DNA of 64,000 bases. Source: Chrysomallon squamiferum. Its lineage: Eukaryota; Mollusca; Gastropoda; Neomphalida; Peltospiridae. Made by a program: the position numbers and the translations under genes. This document shows positions 22,604-35,391 of the stretch, piece after piece. The notes under the pieces were generated by a model. It did not search any database, had not been told where the DNA came from, and was given only the letters and a program-made list of their open reading frames with translations. Position 1 is the stretch's first letter, and every line of letters begins with the position of its first letter. Location: NCBI GenBank assembly GCA_012295275.1, contig CM022670.1, forward strand, positions 7,980,712-8,044,711, given 5' to 3'.

Positions 22604-24180
22604 AATAATAGAAGGTACAATAAAGAAAATATTCTTAATTTTTAAATTAGCAAGTGAAGAAATTTTTTGTAAATCCTCTGTCTGCTTTCAGTGTAGGTGC
22701 ATGTGTGTGTGTTCTTTTACCGTCGAAATTAGAAACATGTTTCTTGACATCATTTAGGAGTCAGCTATTTTTATTTCTGTCTCTGCTTTTCTTTACTAGT
22801 CATTTTTTCAGTATCCTCTATCCGCTTATAATTAAAGTTTGCAGCGTACTGAAATGACCGAATTTGCTTTCAATGAAATGTGAATACAGTAAGATTCGAT
22901 ACCATCATAAAAATCGGAACAACAAAACACACGTCTAAATGCCATTTCGATAGAGGCATTAATAAATTTATGTAGCAAATAAATTATATTTTCACTTGGT
23001 AACACAAAAGATTTTAAATATTTATTTCCCAGACTGAGTTAAATAAGTAAAACAACGAAGACAGCACGGTTCTGGTTGATTTGTTTTTGCACCTGTATTA
23101 TCAAAGAACGCTCACAATTTATTATATAGGGAGAACATAGAATAATTTCAGTTCATATATAAAGACCCAAAGGCATTTTGGGAGGTTTCTTACATAAATT
23201 AATATTTTTATTTCATCGCAGCAGAAGTGTTGCCAGTACTGACATATTCAAAAACAAGGTAACAACAGCAACAACTACAACAATAATAAAAATAAATTGA
23301 ACTCCTTTATAACTGCTTTGTGTCAGAAAATGATATGGATCAAGCTGCGGCCATAATGGACTTTAATGATGTTACCGAATGAGAGTGGTTAGAATTAATA
23401 TCTCGGCAAAATGATTTTTTTGTTTTGTTAAAATGTGGAACTATGATCAGCTACAGAAATCGATGCCGTTTCCGTTACCCATGAGATTCCCCGTAAAGTA
23501 ATCACGTCCACCTTGAAGTTATACGAGTGATCATTTACACATCATTACTGATCTTTCAGCAAACGATTATGGAGAACTTTGTGGATTTATATTTCTTCTC
23601 CAGAAAGAGCATTATACTAAAATTATCGCTTAACAGATCCTTTCGATAATGTCGACAATAAGTATTATCTGAATAAGTTGGAAAGAAAAAAAAGGTGCGT
23701 TTTAATCAATGATTATATAGAATGAGCTGAGGAAACTCACTCTGTTATTCTCCAGTACATTCGTAAAACATTCATTTAACGTCGTACTCCTATCTTTTCG
23801 GTCACTTCCCCCCCCCACCCCGATTCCTCCAAGATTATAGACATAAAATTCGTGCCATAATCGATATGATCTCATTTATTATGGTAACTGTTAGACGCCA
23901 ATGAAATACAATTTTCGTGGGAACCTTTAACTTTTCCCAGGCACATAATGGCAGCTGAATAATGAATTTGATTAAAAAAATATTAATAAATAAATAAATT
24001 TAAAAAAACCCTACAATTTACAGCTGACATTAAATTTCGGTAATGCACCTGGTTATATTTTATATAAAGTATATGTTTCAAACTTTTAAGAAAAAGATAA
24101 TTAAATCGACCATAAATATGATTTTATCGCGGGTAACGAGATTAAATGGCTCTAAAATTCAGTCGTTTTTACTTCACTTG
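15901..24180. other. Intergenic AT-rich DNA, no gene seen
   Basis: Contains long A/T runs, (TAAA)n-type low-complexity sequence, a (CA)n run at 19,360-19,426, another at 20,953-20,982 and poly-T blocks around 18,860-19,030 and 21,215-21,240. An isolated palindromic CRE-like TGACGTCA sits at 16,978-16,985. From about 23,300 the sequence becomes less repetitive. Open frames here are T-rich or short, and I recognise none. Confidence 0.6.
19360..19426. repeat. (CA)n microsatellite
   Basis: About 33 uninterrupted CA dinucleotides. Confidence 0.96.
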
Positions 24181-24218
24181 GTCTTAATGACGCCAACGTT
24201 ATGACTGTTACGGGAATC

Positions 24219-24235
24219 AATATGGCGGCTTCCGG
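24219..24235 (+). promoter_or_regulatory. YY1-like plus ETS-like element pair, candidate promoter
   Basis: AATATGGCGGC (24,219-24,229) matches the YY1 core AAnATGGCGGC and runs directly into CTTCCGG (24,229-24,235), the reverse of the ETS core CCGGAAG. The pair is common at animal housekeeping start sites and stands out against AT-rich surroundings. The surrounding 23.3-24.3 kb is comparatively complex and repeat-poor. It could serve an upstream non-coding exon of NSUN7 or an unannotated transcript. Confidence 0.4.
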
Positions 24236-24867
24236 TCTGTTAGTATGATAGTCATTGGATCTTATGATGCTAGAAATGGCTGAATTTTCTTTTCATAAAC
24301 GACTCTTATTTGCATTTAATGACAATTATGACATAATTTAAATATCTGAGGATTGGTGTCTGAATGCCAAACGCCTTTTCTTCGGCAGTCCAGGAAATTG
24401 TTATAATAAGGAAGAAGAATGTAATAATAAAATCAGAAGTGAATTTACTGTTTATGAGATGCGTCTGATGTTTGCCTGTTTATTGTCGGATATTGACTGC
24501 TGAAGTTAAATGAGCTGACTGAACGTCCACATTGAATACATCCAATTATTTATAGTCTGGAACAACTAAAAATGTCAAGTAATGGATAGAAACTGGACAA
24601 GTTAGAAATTGTGTGCACGATCTGTTAATTACTGTGTTTTTAACAACAGATGCCAAAGTTCTCAGTATGTTTGGCATAGATAAAATTTTATGGCAACATG
24701 CATTCAGAATTTTTCTCATTAATAAACTGTAAAATATTTTCCCAATTTTCAGCATCAGGAAAATAATGAAGCTACAATACTAGAGCATTATTTTCTGCAT
24801 CATCAAGAATTGATGTTGATACATTTTCAATATTTTCTGTAAAACAACATTAATCCAGACATAAAGG

Positions 24868-25352
24868 GCTTGGAGCAATCTTACCTCAGAGTACATCAAG
24901 GACATGCTGGAACTGTACAGGCCAAATAGGACTCTATGATCACAGAATTGATTAAGATTAGTAACACCAAGAATAAGAAGAACTACAAAGAGCCAGAGAA
25001 GTTTCAGTTATGCTGCACTGACTTTGTGGAATTCACTCCCAAGTAATATCAGGGAGCCTGAAACAACTACATTCAAAACACTACTTAAGACCCATTTCTT
25101 TCAAATCCTCTGTTTAAATATATATTGTTATGTTTTATTTTTCCAGTTTTAAAATGTTCAAGCTAGTCTAATGCTTATCTTATCCCATTTTGATATGTGA
25201 CATTTATTTTTACCACCATTATAGTATGTTTACTATTATGTTTACATTTATTTTAATGTTTATGTTGATGTCGTTTTATATTTTAAATTATTAGTTTACA
25301 CTGTAAAGCATCTTGGAACTTGCTTAGTATGGAAAAGGTGCTTAATAAATAT
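24868..25352 (+). mobile_element. LINE (non-LTR retrotransposon) ORF2 C-terminal and 3'-end relic
   Basis: Plus-strand translation gives YIKDMLELYRPNRTL, a stop, then after further residues and a second stop SFSYAALTLWNSLPSNIREP followed by TTTFKTLLKTHFF. The LWNSLP...IR...F...LKTHLF pattern is the familiar C-terminal tail of reverse-transcriptase polyproteins of CR1/L2/jockey-like LINEs. The first in-frame TGA fits decay of CGA. The 3' UTR ends in AGTTTACACTGTAAAGCATC and AAAAGGTGCTTAATAAATA, shared with the copy at 10,700-10,800. All upstream reverse-transcriptase sequence is absent, so this is a 5'-truncated dead copy. Confidence 0.85.
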
Positions 25353-28300
25353 GGTATAATGTATTTTTTTGTTAGTTTCAGCTAATTTGAGTATGTATTT
25401 GTTATTTAAGAAATAAAGATCTAAACAGTTTATCCTGTTGGATACCTGTGTCTAAATTAGCTAGTTTCATCAGATTTACACCTGCTAACATTCATATATA
25501 TTACAAAACTAAAACAACTGAAAACTAAAATGAAAACAAGCCAACTCAAAAACTCATCAAATATTTATTCGAACTTAATTCAGTGTTGCATTTCTAAATT
25601 GTCATATGTATACATTTATATATATATATATGCATCGATGTATACATAATACCTTGCTATATTGCCAAAGCTATGCACAGCAATGACCTGACAACATGAA
25701 ATGGAAGCTTGAAAAAACAAAAAAGAAAAAAAATAATAATAAGAAAGAAAATAAAGCATATAATGAAACATACACAACCTTCGGAATGACGTGTACATTA
25801 AAATAATCACATTCGAGCAATGAAAACATAAATATTGCAGAGCCTTGCATTGTGCTACAACAACTGTACAAATTATGCCACAAAAATCCATTGTCAGCAC
25901 ATTTTAAAATTTCTTGGTTTTTTTATTTTATTTTATTTTATTTAAAATATACAACAATCTGTTTTTTGTTATTGTTTGATGTAAGTCCAATAACCAAGAA
26001 ATAAGAAATAAAATGCAAAATAATAAGGCGATTATAATTTGAGCGGGCATGGCCAGGGGAGAGTTGATGGTTAATGGTAAACAATAAATTAAAAATAATA
26101 CACCTTTGTTTCTGGTACACTGAGACATTGTTATGACAAAATGATCATCATGGTGAAGACAGAAAAAAAAAAAAAAATAAAGATGACTTGGAAGTGGACT
26201 TTCAGTTGCAAGTATGACTGCATTCATAAAGGAATTTCTCCTTTTAGAACACAGTGGTCAATGATATTTTTCTGTCTTTGAAAATTTAAAATCATTCAAG
26301 GCCCAGTGAAATTCAAATTCTGTCCTTAAAAAAAATAAAAAATAATAATAATAAATTCTCATTTTCTTTTCTACATGCAGCCATTTCTTTTGAGTTATGC
26401 ATAGTGCAATTTTTTTTTTTTTTTAAATATATGAAACTTAAATAAATAAATAAATAAAAATAAAAACAGTGTCTAGGGGAAGAAAAGGGTAACAAAGTAA
26501 AATGCCAATAAACTATTATAGCAGAAAGCGGTCAGACTGACTAAAGTGTTAAATGACTTAATATATACACATCACATTAGAATTGACAGGCCAACTGAAA
26601 CATCACAGACAGTTCCTAAGTCAAAATTAACATTTCATCTTGTAAAATAGGCTTTGTCAAAATTCCTATTTTACCACATTTGATTCTGTTTATCTAAATT
26701 AAAGTGTTGTGGAAATGTGTGTGAAATATTTTTATTTTACTAGCAAGAATTAATATTCACATCTGACTGTCTACTACACTTTATTTAATAGTTTATTTTT
26801 CTTCATTAATTCTAACAGCACTGGATTTAAATATTTCACATCCTTTTGACTTACAACTTGTCATTATTTTATTATCATTATTTAAAATAATTTTTTTGTG
26901 TTTTTCCTTTACTAAACAATAGATAAAAAAAAAATAATAAATAAAATAAATAAACGAATAAATAAATAAAATAAAATAAAACAAAATCAAACTTACAAAT
27001 ATGAATTGTTAAGTACTAATATAAATCATGCCAATTCTATATGAATATTAAACTAAAGTTGATTCAGAATAATTTTCAAGAATAACATTTGAAATCTTTA
27101 AGAAATTCCAAAATCATTATAAAATAATAAATATCAATAGAAATGGCTGCTTGATGGTTGACAATCAAAATAAAGTTTTAGTGGATTGTCATTGGCAATA
27201 TTCATCAGATAAAAAAAACAAACACTTAAAAATGAAAAATAAACAGTCTAGGTACCTGACCTTTTTCTATAGCTACAAAATAAAACAAAACAAAAATTAT
27301 ATAAATACTTGGTGGTGGTGGTTGTTTTTTGTTTGTTTTAAAAGCAAAAAGAAGAAGGAAAAAAGATAATATGAAATTATTGCAAACATTCACATAATAC
27401 AATAATTCAGTTTGTATTTTTATATCTAAAAACAGAAACTACACTTCATACTGTGTGTGAAAATCTATGTATCAAACTACAAGGAACTTGAACTAAAAAA
27501 AAAAAAATAAAGAAAGAAATACCCACCCCCCCAAAAAGTGGATTTTTTAAAACAAGATTATGTATACATTTCAAAACATGACACAAAATTAGCTATAAAA
27601 AGTAAAATTCAAACGTACAATGTCATTATTTCCAGGTAAACAGTTATTACGGTTTGACTGGAAAATATTATTCATTAAAAAATGAAATGTTTTTGAAGTA
27701 AATTCAGTTCAACAATTAAAAATGACGTTAACACTAAATTCATTTTATTTCGTGTTGTCAATCTCTTTGCTTGATTATTTGTCACAGGTAACTCTATTAC
27801 CTTTAACGATCTTTGATTGCACTTGGAACATTATTTCAAAGACAAAGTAATAGTAATAATTATCAAAAAGACAAAAACGTGTGTTAGTAACCAGACTAAA
27901 TAAAAGTAAAAAAAAGAACATCTGTGTACAAGAAAATGTGGCTGGATTTACTCACAGTTTGTGGTCACTGACTGTGTCAAGATTTGATATCAGGAGAACA
28001 AATGTGACATACAACTAAAAAATGTAATTTATAAAAAACTGAAATAAAACAGCAGCTGAGACTTCAAAGTCAGAAAGTGGTTCTAAAAATGTCATTAATA
28101 TTTGTTTCATATCATCTCTACATATTCCCATAGCTGAAGGCTTTCATGTAATGATTTGAAAGTGCTAATGGAAATAGTTATACTTTAAAAAAAAAAAAAT
28201 ATATGAAAGGTAAGACATTATTTTTCACGTCATATCAAAATAAACAGAAATCATTTTAATCAAACATGAACATCACACAAAACATCAAAAAAATTATAAA

Positions 28301-28709
28301 AAAGATTTGTTTTTAATTATTTTACTAATCTATATTATGACCATTGCTTCATAATTTTATATAAATAACTTTAAAATCTATATATACACACTTTTAAAAA
28401 TATATTTTTTGATACATCTGTGAAATCTGTGTAACCATAACTTTCAGATTTGACTGACAGAATACTTAATAAAAAGAGAAGAAAACTGTATTCATAATAA
28501 AAGCATCAACAGCAAAAAAATTTACCAAAATATTTTCTTTTAAATATTTTATTCTATATATTCTGTACCTAATAATATAACTGTAAGATGCAGAATTGAG
28601 AAGACTGCCTGAATAATAAAATATGTTAAAAATATAATTTTGTATTTCAAATCCAGTATATACACAAAGAAATTCTTCTTAATTAATGAAAGAGAAAATT
28701 ATTACAAAA

Positions 28710-28748
<39 letters not shown>

Positions 28749-30277
28749 CAAACACTTAAATAACTTATCTGAATAGGGTGACATAAATTTTGTTTTCAAT
28801 TCTCTTGGCAATAAAAATAATTTTAATTTATAGACTCAGTCTTTTGGGGTTTGTGTACTGATTTAAAATAATTTTAAGGTGTTTTTCTTTTTTTACCAAA
28901 AAGCAGTAAATATAATTAATATCAGCAAAAACGTTACATAACTTTGGATTAATATTAATAAAATAAAATAAAAAATTCAAAATTAAATTAATGAAAAATT
29001 AAATCTCTAATTATTTTTTTTCCTATAAAATGTTCATGGTTACACCTAACAAATACAATGACCTAGTATGTTTTCACCGGACGATATAAAGAACAATATA
29101 AATATAGAATTCTGAGACAATTAATGTGTCACTGACTAAAAAAGAAAAAAAAAATTAATCCTTTAAGCATTAACCTAATTTTGCAATAATACCCAGAAAC
29201 TGCACTTGTATTGTACAAGAATCATCAACATAAAGCTTATGTTGTCATTTTTACATACAGATGTATCCTGCATTCTGATTGGTTCATTCACATTTTGTTT
29301 AAGCAAAAAAAAAAAAGACTTACATTAAGGAACCAATATATCACAAAACAATGATGTTTTTTTTTTTTTTTTTTTTTTAACTATTACAAATATTGGTTTG
29401 CTAGGGCTGGCTGATGGTGTTACAAATAATTTCTTGGACCTAATATCTGATAAATGGAAAGACTTAGACTCAAAACTGACTCAGGAAGACTAAGTATTAA
29501 AATGTTTGTGCTTCACATTAAAAAAAAAAAATAAAAAAATAAAAGATAAATAAATAAATAAAGATAAATATCCCAATAATCGTATCAATTTTGATGTTAA
29601 TTTTACATTTTTCGTACATTTTTCAAATAAATACTTAATACTATGAAACTGTATCACATATATTTTATGAGCATCTATCAAGATAATTTATAATGAAATT
29701 TTTCTTTTCTCTATTTTAAATAATTGAATGCAGTACTTTGAGTTTTAGCTGACAGATATATTTAAAAAAAAAAAAAAAATTAAAAAAAATAAACATTTAA
29801 TAACATGTACAGAAGGAAAAAATTAAAAAAACAGTAAATTAAATTAATGAAACTGACAACTTTTAACAGAAAATAAACTTGTATAAATAAAAATAACAAC
29901 AAAGAAGGCTGACAGTAATAAATATCAATGTGGCAAAAGGCAAAGATATTTTGTTATTCAATTTATATATTTTAATTCACAAAAACGTGCTGTACATTTT
30001 AAATTTTTTAAGTTAACTATTGTAGCATTTATTTATTTATTTATTTATATTTTACATGTATCTTAACCACAGCCTCTATGTAAAAATCACATCACAGACA
30101 TTTACTGAAAGAAAAACAATTAAGTATCTTATCACACTTTTAATTGTTAAAAAAGGCGATTTCAGATTGTTTAGAAAATAATTTACTTTTTATGTAATTA
30201 AAAAAGTTTCTATTTGACTAACAGTTATAAATATGTAAATTTTGTGCATCTAATAGGGAGATGGTGTGTGGTTGTGC

Positions 30278-30335
<58 letters not shown>

Positions 30336-31271
30336 AATAAAAAATACATAATAAAAAGAAGATAAAAAAGAAGATAAAAAATTGTTCTAAAATATGTAAT
30401 TGTGATTTTTTACTTTTTAAGTGAATATTTTTAAGTAGTGAATGCAAAATGTTTTATAAGTACGAGTCTTCTGTAATAAATTAATAAGATTTACTTTATC
30501 ACAGTAATAAAATTCACTGTTAATTTTTTTTAAAAGTATTATTATTTACAATTATTTAAATTTCCTAAAATGAGCTAACAATCTGTTTTAAACAGAAGCA
30601 GTAGCAGTAGCAGTAACAGAAGTAATAGTAGTAGTAGTAGTAGTAGTAGTAAATAATTTTGCTAAACAGGAAAACAGATTTTGTTTTTCTTTACAAAAAA
30701 AAAAAAATATATATATATATTATATATTCAACAGAAAAAAAAAATCAAGGAAAATAATGATAAATAATATTAATGAAAATATTACATACACAGAGGCTTG
30801 TGTTATATACATTATGGAACTGAATTCGATTGATAGATTAAAAGTATTAAACAATTACTGATTTAAATACTGATTTATTTATTTATTTATTTACATATAT
30901 ATAAAGAAAATGACAGAAAAACAACAAAAAACCCCACCATTTTATACTTTTACCAATCAAGAGTATTTTACAAAGGGGATTCCAATTTACAGAATGTAAT
31001 TTATAGTACTTGTCTATCAATAAAATAAATAAATAAATAAATAAATAAATAAATATATAAATAACATTTTCTATTTTAAATTAATATGAAGTTTACAAAG
31101 TTAAAATGCCCTGCTGCATGGATTTTTTTTATTAGAAATATTAAAAGATTTTTATTTTGAAAATATAATTATCTTGTTTTAATAAATGTTACATCACCAA
31201 GTACTTCAGTATTACACTGCTAATTATTAAAAAATAAATTTGCTTTTATATCATCATCATCATCGTTATTA

Positions 31272-31302
<31 letters not shown>

Positions 31303-33960
31303 TTTATTTGTTTGTTTTTTTGTTACTTTTTTTTTGTTGTTTTTTTTGCATTTCAGTTACATGAAAACCAACACATGTTGGGTTTGTTTTGATGTTTTTT
31401 ATTTATGTGTGTTTTTTTTTAAAGATTCTAAGAAAATTTGCATAGAATACACAAATGTATTGTTTTTGGTTTGTTTTAAATTGTATATTCCTGTTGTCTG
31501 GGCTATAATTTAAATATCATATTGCCAATCGCATTATCTATTGCTGTTTCTAAAAATTATTAGCATATACAATACATTTGTATTAGGAGACATCTGTATT
31601 CAAAATAGACCACATTCCTTAATCACATCTTTCAGTGGCCACCAAATAATTTAAAAATAAATTAACTAATAAATAACAAATCTAATAAAGTTATGTGAAA
31701 GAAATGCCATAATCAGAAAATTTATAGACTGGATTTAAATAAATTCATTAAAAGGATTTCATGAATTTTTGGCTTTAATAGCAGATATGTGTAGTTAACA
31801 AAGTCAGTTGAAGAAAAAAAAAAAAAAAAGTTTTTGTGTGAAAAGATTTTTCTTTGTTTTTAATCATTCATAAAGCTATCATAATACATACAATAAATGA
31901 TTTAAAAAAAAATAACAATAATATAATATTAAACTTTTTTGTTCAAACACATACATGTTTTCATAATGCAATATTTTAACATTTTGTTGTGGCTTAATCT
32001 TGTGTTTTGTCCTTTTATATATATGTGTGTGTTCTGTGTATTTTTATAAACAAATAACATCATATAAAGTACTATTAATGAACAACATTTTAGATTTTAA
32101 TTTTTTGGTTTAATCTTAATACATACAATATGAATAACTCATAATTTAAACAATCAACGACATTTAACAGTTTTGGTTTGTTGGGGGGTGTTGTTTTGTG
32201 GTTTTTATTTCATTTGATGAAGATTTGTACAAATCTATACAAAATATTTTTATTTTACTAAGATTATAGCACTGGATTGTAACACTGAGGGAATCAATGA
32301 AAATTTGAACCAATCAAAACACTTGGTTTAGTCTGACAGGACAAGAAAGAAAAAGAACACTTACATTTGTGTATCAGCTATGTACATTAAAGACTCTTTT
32401 TTTTATTTGTACATATTTAACAGTTAACCTACATACACATGCATAATTAAATTAAATAAATTATTTTGTGGATAAATTTGGAGTGCTGAAATAATTGGCT
32501 CAAGTTCTTGACAATATTAATAAAAAAAAAAAAAAAACTTTATCATGATTTTCTAAAATTACAATAATAAGAAGAAGACAAAGAAGAAGAAGAAGAAGAA
32601 GAAGAAAAAGATGAAGAGAGGGAAGCTAAGAAGAGGAAAAAAAAAATAAAGCAAAAAGTTAAATAACATTAACAATACAAACTACATTTATGAAAATGCT
32701 GATGTACACATACCCTCTGGGTTTTAACTATACCCTGTTAGCATGGATTATCTACCCTGACTAATTATTTCTTCAAAATGTGTTATATAGGTTAGCAGAT
32801 TTATTTAAAAATTTATTGTGAAAAATGGCTCTTTAAAAAAAGATAACTACTGGATTTTTACTTTTATTTTAATAATAATATATTTATTTATAAATATTTT
32901 CTAAAACATCTGATATATTATTATTTCAGCACTCAAAATTAACATATATATAATTTTAAGGTGTTTTTCTGTTAGCTTTGGAGAATATTTTTATTAATAA
33001 TCAGTTGATAATGATAAATCAAATCAAATCAAATGAAAAAATAATAATAAAAAGAAGGAAGAAAAGAAAAAAGAAACATTTATCAGTTTGACAAAAATTG
33101 TATTGTTTTAATTTGATTCCTAACGAAGGCACAAACATGAAATTTTTTTCCCCCCCTATATATCTAGAAAAAATATTACAATGGAAACAGATAACATACA
33201 TACAAAATATAAAATAAAAATAAATAAATAAATAACATTGAACCAAAATTTGTCCTTTTTTTTAATATAGTACTCCAATAAATACACAAAATGAAAAGGG
33301 TAATAGCTAACAAAGTTCAAACAGTGCTGCAGCATTTTGCATATGAAAACAGCATGTATGATGGCCACATCATCAGAAGCAGGTAGGACAGCACTGAGAT
33401 TCTTGTAGAATACCCTACAATCGGCGTGCATCAATCAGTTTGCATATTTGTGGTGCAAAATAATGATATCTTCTCTTGTAGAGATGACCTAGTGTAATTC
33501 TTTCACATAAATTTAAAAAAAAAAAAGTAATAAAAAATTACAACAAATATTTTTAGTTCTTAAAAACGAAAAGATCTGAGACTAGGGGGAGAATTGTAGA
33601 GACTTTTATATAAAAAAAAAAAATTCTGTGTTCTTTTTGTTGTTTCAGTTGTTGTTGTTGTTGTTTTTGTTTTTTTTTGTTAACAATGTCCTTCCAATGT
33701 CAACAGTAGCATAGATGAGTGATGCTGCTTTCAGAGTCTGCCAATAACATTTTGATATTTTCTTCTTTTTAAAATTACTAAGTTGGTAATAATTACAGTC
33801 TTTTAGGCTGTTTTACAGCTATTTCATTTGATACTGCTGGGTTCTGTTTGATTTTGATAATCAAATAAAAATAAATAAATTAATAAATTAATTAAAAGAA
33901 TTCAAGGTACAGTAAAAAAAAAAAAAAAACCCAGCTCAATGATGAAGAGCATTTGGCAGA
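25353..33960. other. Intergenic AT-rich DNA 3' of the AFF gene
   Basis: Low-complexity AT-rich DNA with (TG)n at 28,711-28,747, (TAA)n at 30,280-30,330, GAA repeats at 32,566-32,610 and many A/T runs. A long AFF 3' UTR may extend into the right end, but AATAAA-type signals on the minus strand are too frequent to choose one. No coding sequence recognised. Confidence 0.55.
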
Positions 33961-33968
33961 CATCTTGC

Positions 33969-34424
33969 GTAACCATGGTGACCAGTGGAAGACATGAAAC
34001 ATTTAGACTCGAGTCCAGCACTGCTTTTAAAAAAAAATATATATTAAACTGAAAAAAATTATCCAACACTGACAAGTTAATCCTATTTCACATAGAGAAA
34101 TGATTCCAACAAATTCCATTTCCAAAGAATGAAATAAAGTATTACTTAGCACATAATTATTTTCGTGAAAAATAAACAAAACACAAAAAAATGAAGTCCA
34201 AACTGTTTGGTTATTGAACATCAAAGACACACAGCACCTGGTTGCCTGGCAACAATTTTCTTTATTTCTTTCTTTCTTTCTCCCCAATAGTACATGTCAT
34301 TCCTGTGTGCCAACATTAAAGAAAAAAAACAAAAAAAAACAACCCCAAAAACAACAGAAAAAAAAGCACTTTGTTGCCAGGCAATCACAAATCATGATCA
34401 TCACAGCCACAGTCGCCTAGCAAC
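33969..34424. promoter_or_regulatory. Cluster of four RFX X-box-like palindromes
   Basis: GTAACCATGGTGAC (33,969-33,982), GTTGCCTGGCAAC (34,241-34,253), GTTGCCAGGCAAT (34,373-34,385) and GTCGCCTAGCAAC (34,412-34,424) fit the X-box form GTNRCC N0-3 RGYAAC with at most one mismatch each. RFX factors bind such sites, notably at ciliary genes. The cluster lies about 0.9-1.3 kb 3' of the AFF stop, in or beyond its 3' UTR. A lone site, GTTGCCTAGTAAC, is at 56,164-56,176. Confidence 0.5.
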
Positions 34425-34719
34425 TGGATTAAGAGTATATATGTGAATATATAATAATTATATATATTTATTTATATATAAGTTTTCTGTGCAACAACAG
34501 ACATTCCAAACAAACATGGCACTTTGTTCTGTTAAGACGGTCACATGATTGTTACAAATAACATATAACACACACTGTAATAATCTAGTCATGTATCCTT
34601 GATAATGGTGAGATGTTACACATTACAGATTCTTCAGCTGATTAAGTTGCTATGTATCCAGTGTGTGTTGAAACATTTTCATAGTTACAGAATATAATTA
34701 TGAATGACTTATTAATAAA

Positions 34720-35305
34720 TATTCTACATATCCTTCAGTGACCTATTACATCCTAGAATCTCACAGTGACCTTTTTTACACATTGATTTATATACGTTGA
34801 TATCCTTGAAATTCACAAAAACAAAATAAAGAATATGATATTATTAGATATCTTTTAATGACCCATTGGAGCATGTCAAATATCCTTGAATGACCCTTTT
34901 AGTTTTGCTTGAGTATCTTCTTGTCATCTGGTGGAGCACATATTTATAATTTATCCTTTAGTATCCCATGAAGAGTATAAAAGCAATATATCCTTCAGTG
35001 ACCTATTACAGTGTGCGTTAAATATCCTTCAGTGACCTATTACAATCTGTGTCATATTTCCTTCAGTGACCTATGCACTGTACATCCTTCAGTGACTTAT
35101 TTACTGTATGCATCATACATCCTTCGGTGACCTATTACATACAGTGTGTATCATATGTCCTTAAGTAACCTGCAACATCACATGATACATCTCAGAATCT
35201 CACAGTGGCCCATATATCCGTTGATGAGGCATAACAATGTCATATATCCTTGAGTCTCACCCTGACCCGCTATGCTCTGTGTCATGTATCTTTGAGACGG
35301 AGGAG
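34720..35305. repeat. Degenerate ~40-bp tandem array spanning the AFF stop codon and 3' UTR
   Basis: On the gene strand the unit is approximately GGTCACTGAAGGATATATGA plus CACAGACTGTAATA, seen about a dozen times with drift. The end of the coding sequence, CTCAAAGATACATGACACAG, is a unit, and the next unit downstream reads CTCAAGGATATATGACATTG. The array then continues left as presumed 3' UTR. Confidence 0.8.
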
Positions 35306-35391
35306 ACCGTGTTGCACGTAATGAACAAGTTCTAAGACACTGCTGTTGAGAACCAATGGACGACAGTCTTTGTCTAGATCAGCAAAAAAAT
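35282..35391 (-). CDS. AFF: AFF terminal coding exon and stop
   Basis: Acceptor ATTGCAG|ATTTTT. Encodes DFFADLDKDCRPLVLNSSV then LELVHYVQHGLLRLKDT and TGA at 35,284-35,282. It aligns with [20 protein letters not shown] and [20 protein letters not shown] of AFF4. The last codons diverge and end a few residues early; this end coincides with the first unit of the ~40-bp array downstream. Confidence 0.95.

Noticed and set aside
23335-23382. 15-codon frame MDQAAAIMDFNDVTE
   Set aside because: Too short, with no upstream or downstream exon or homology to support it.
24222-24248. Tiny frame MAASGLLV in the YY1/ETS block
   Set aside because: The ATGGCGGC is explained as a YY1 motif; the frame stops after eight codons and no continuing exon was found.
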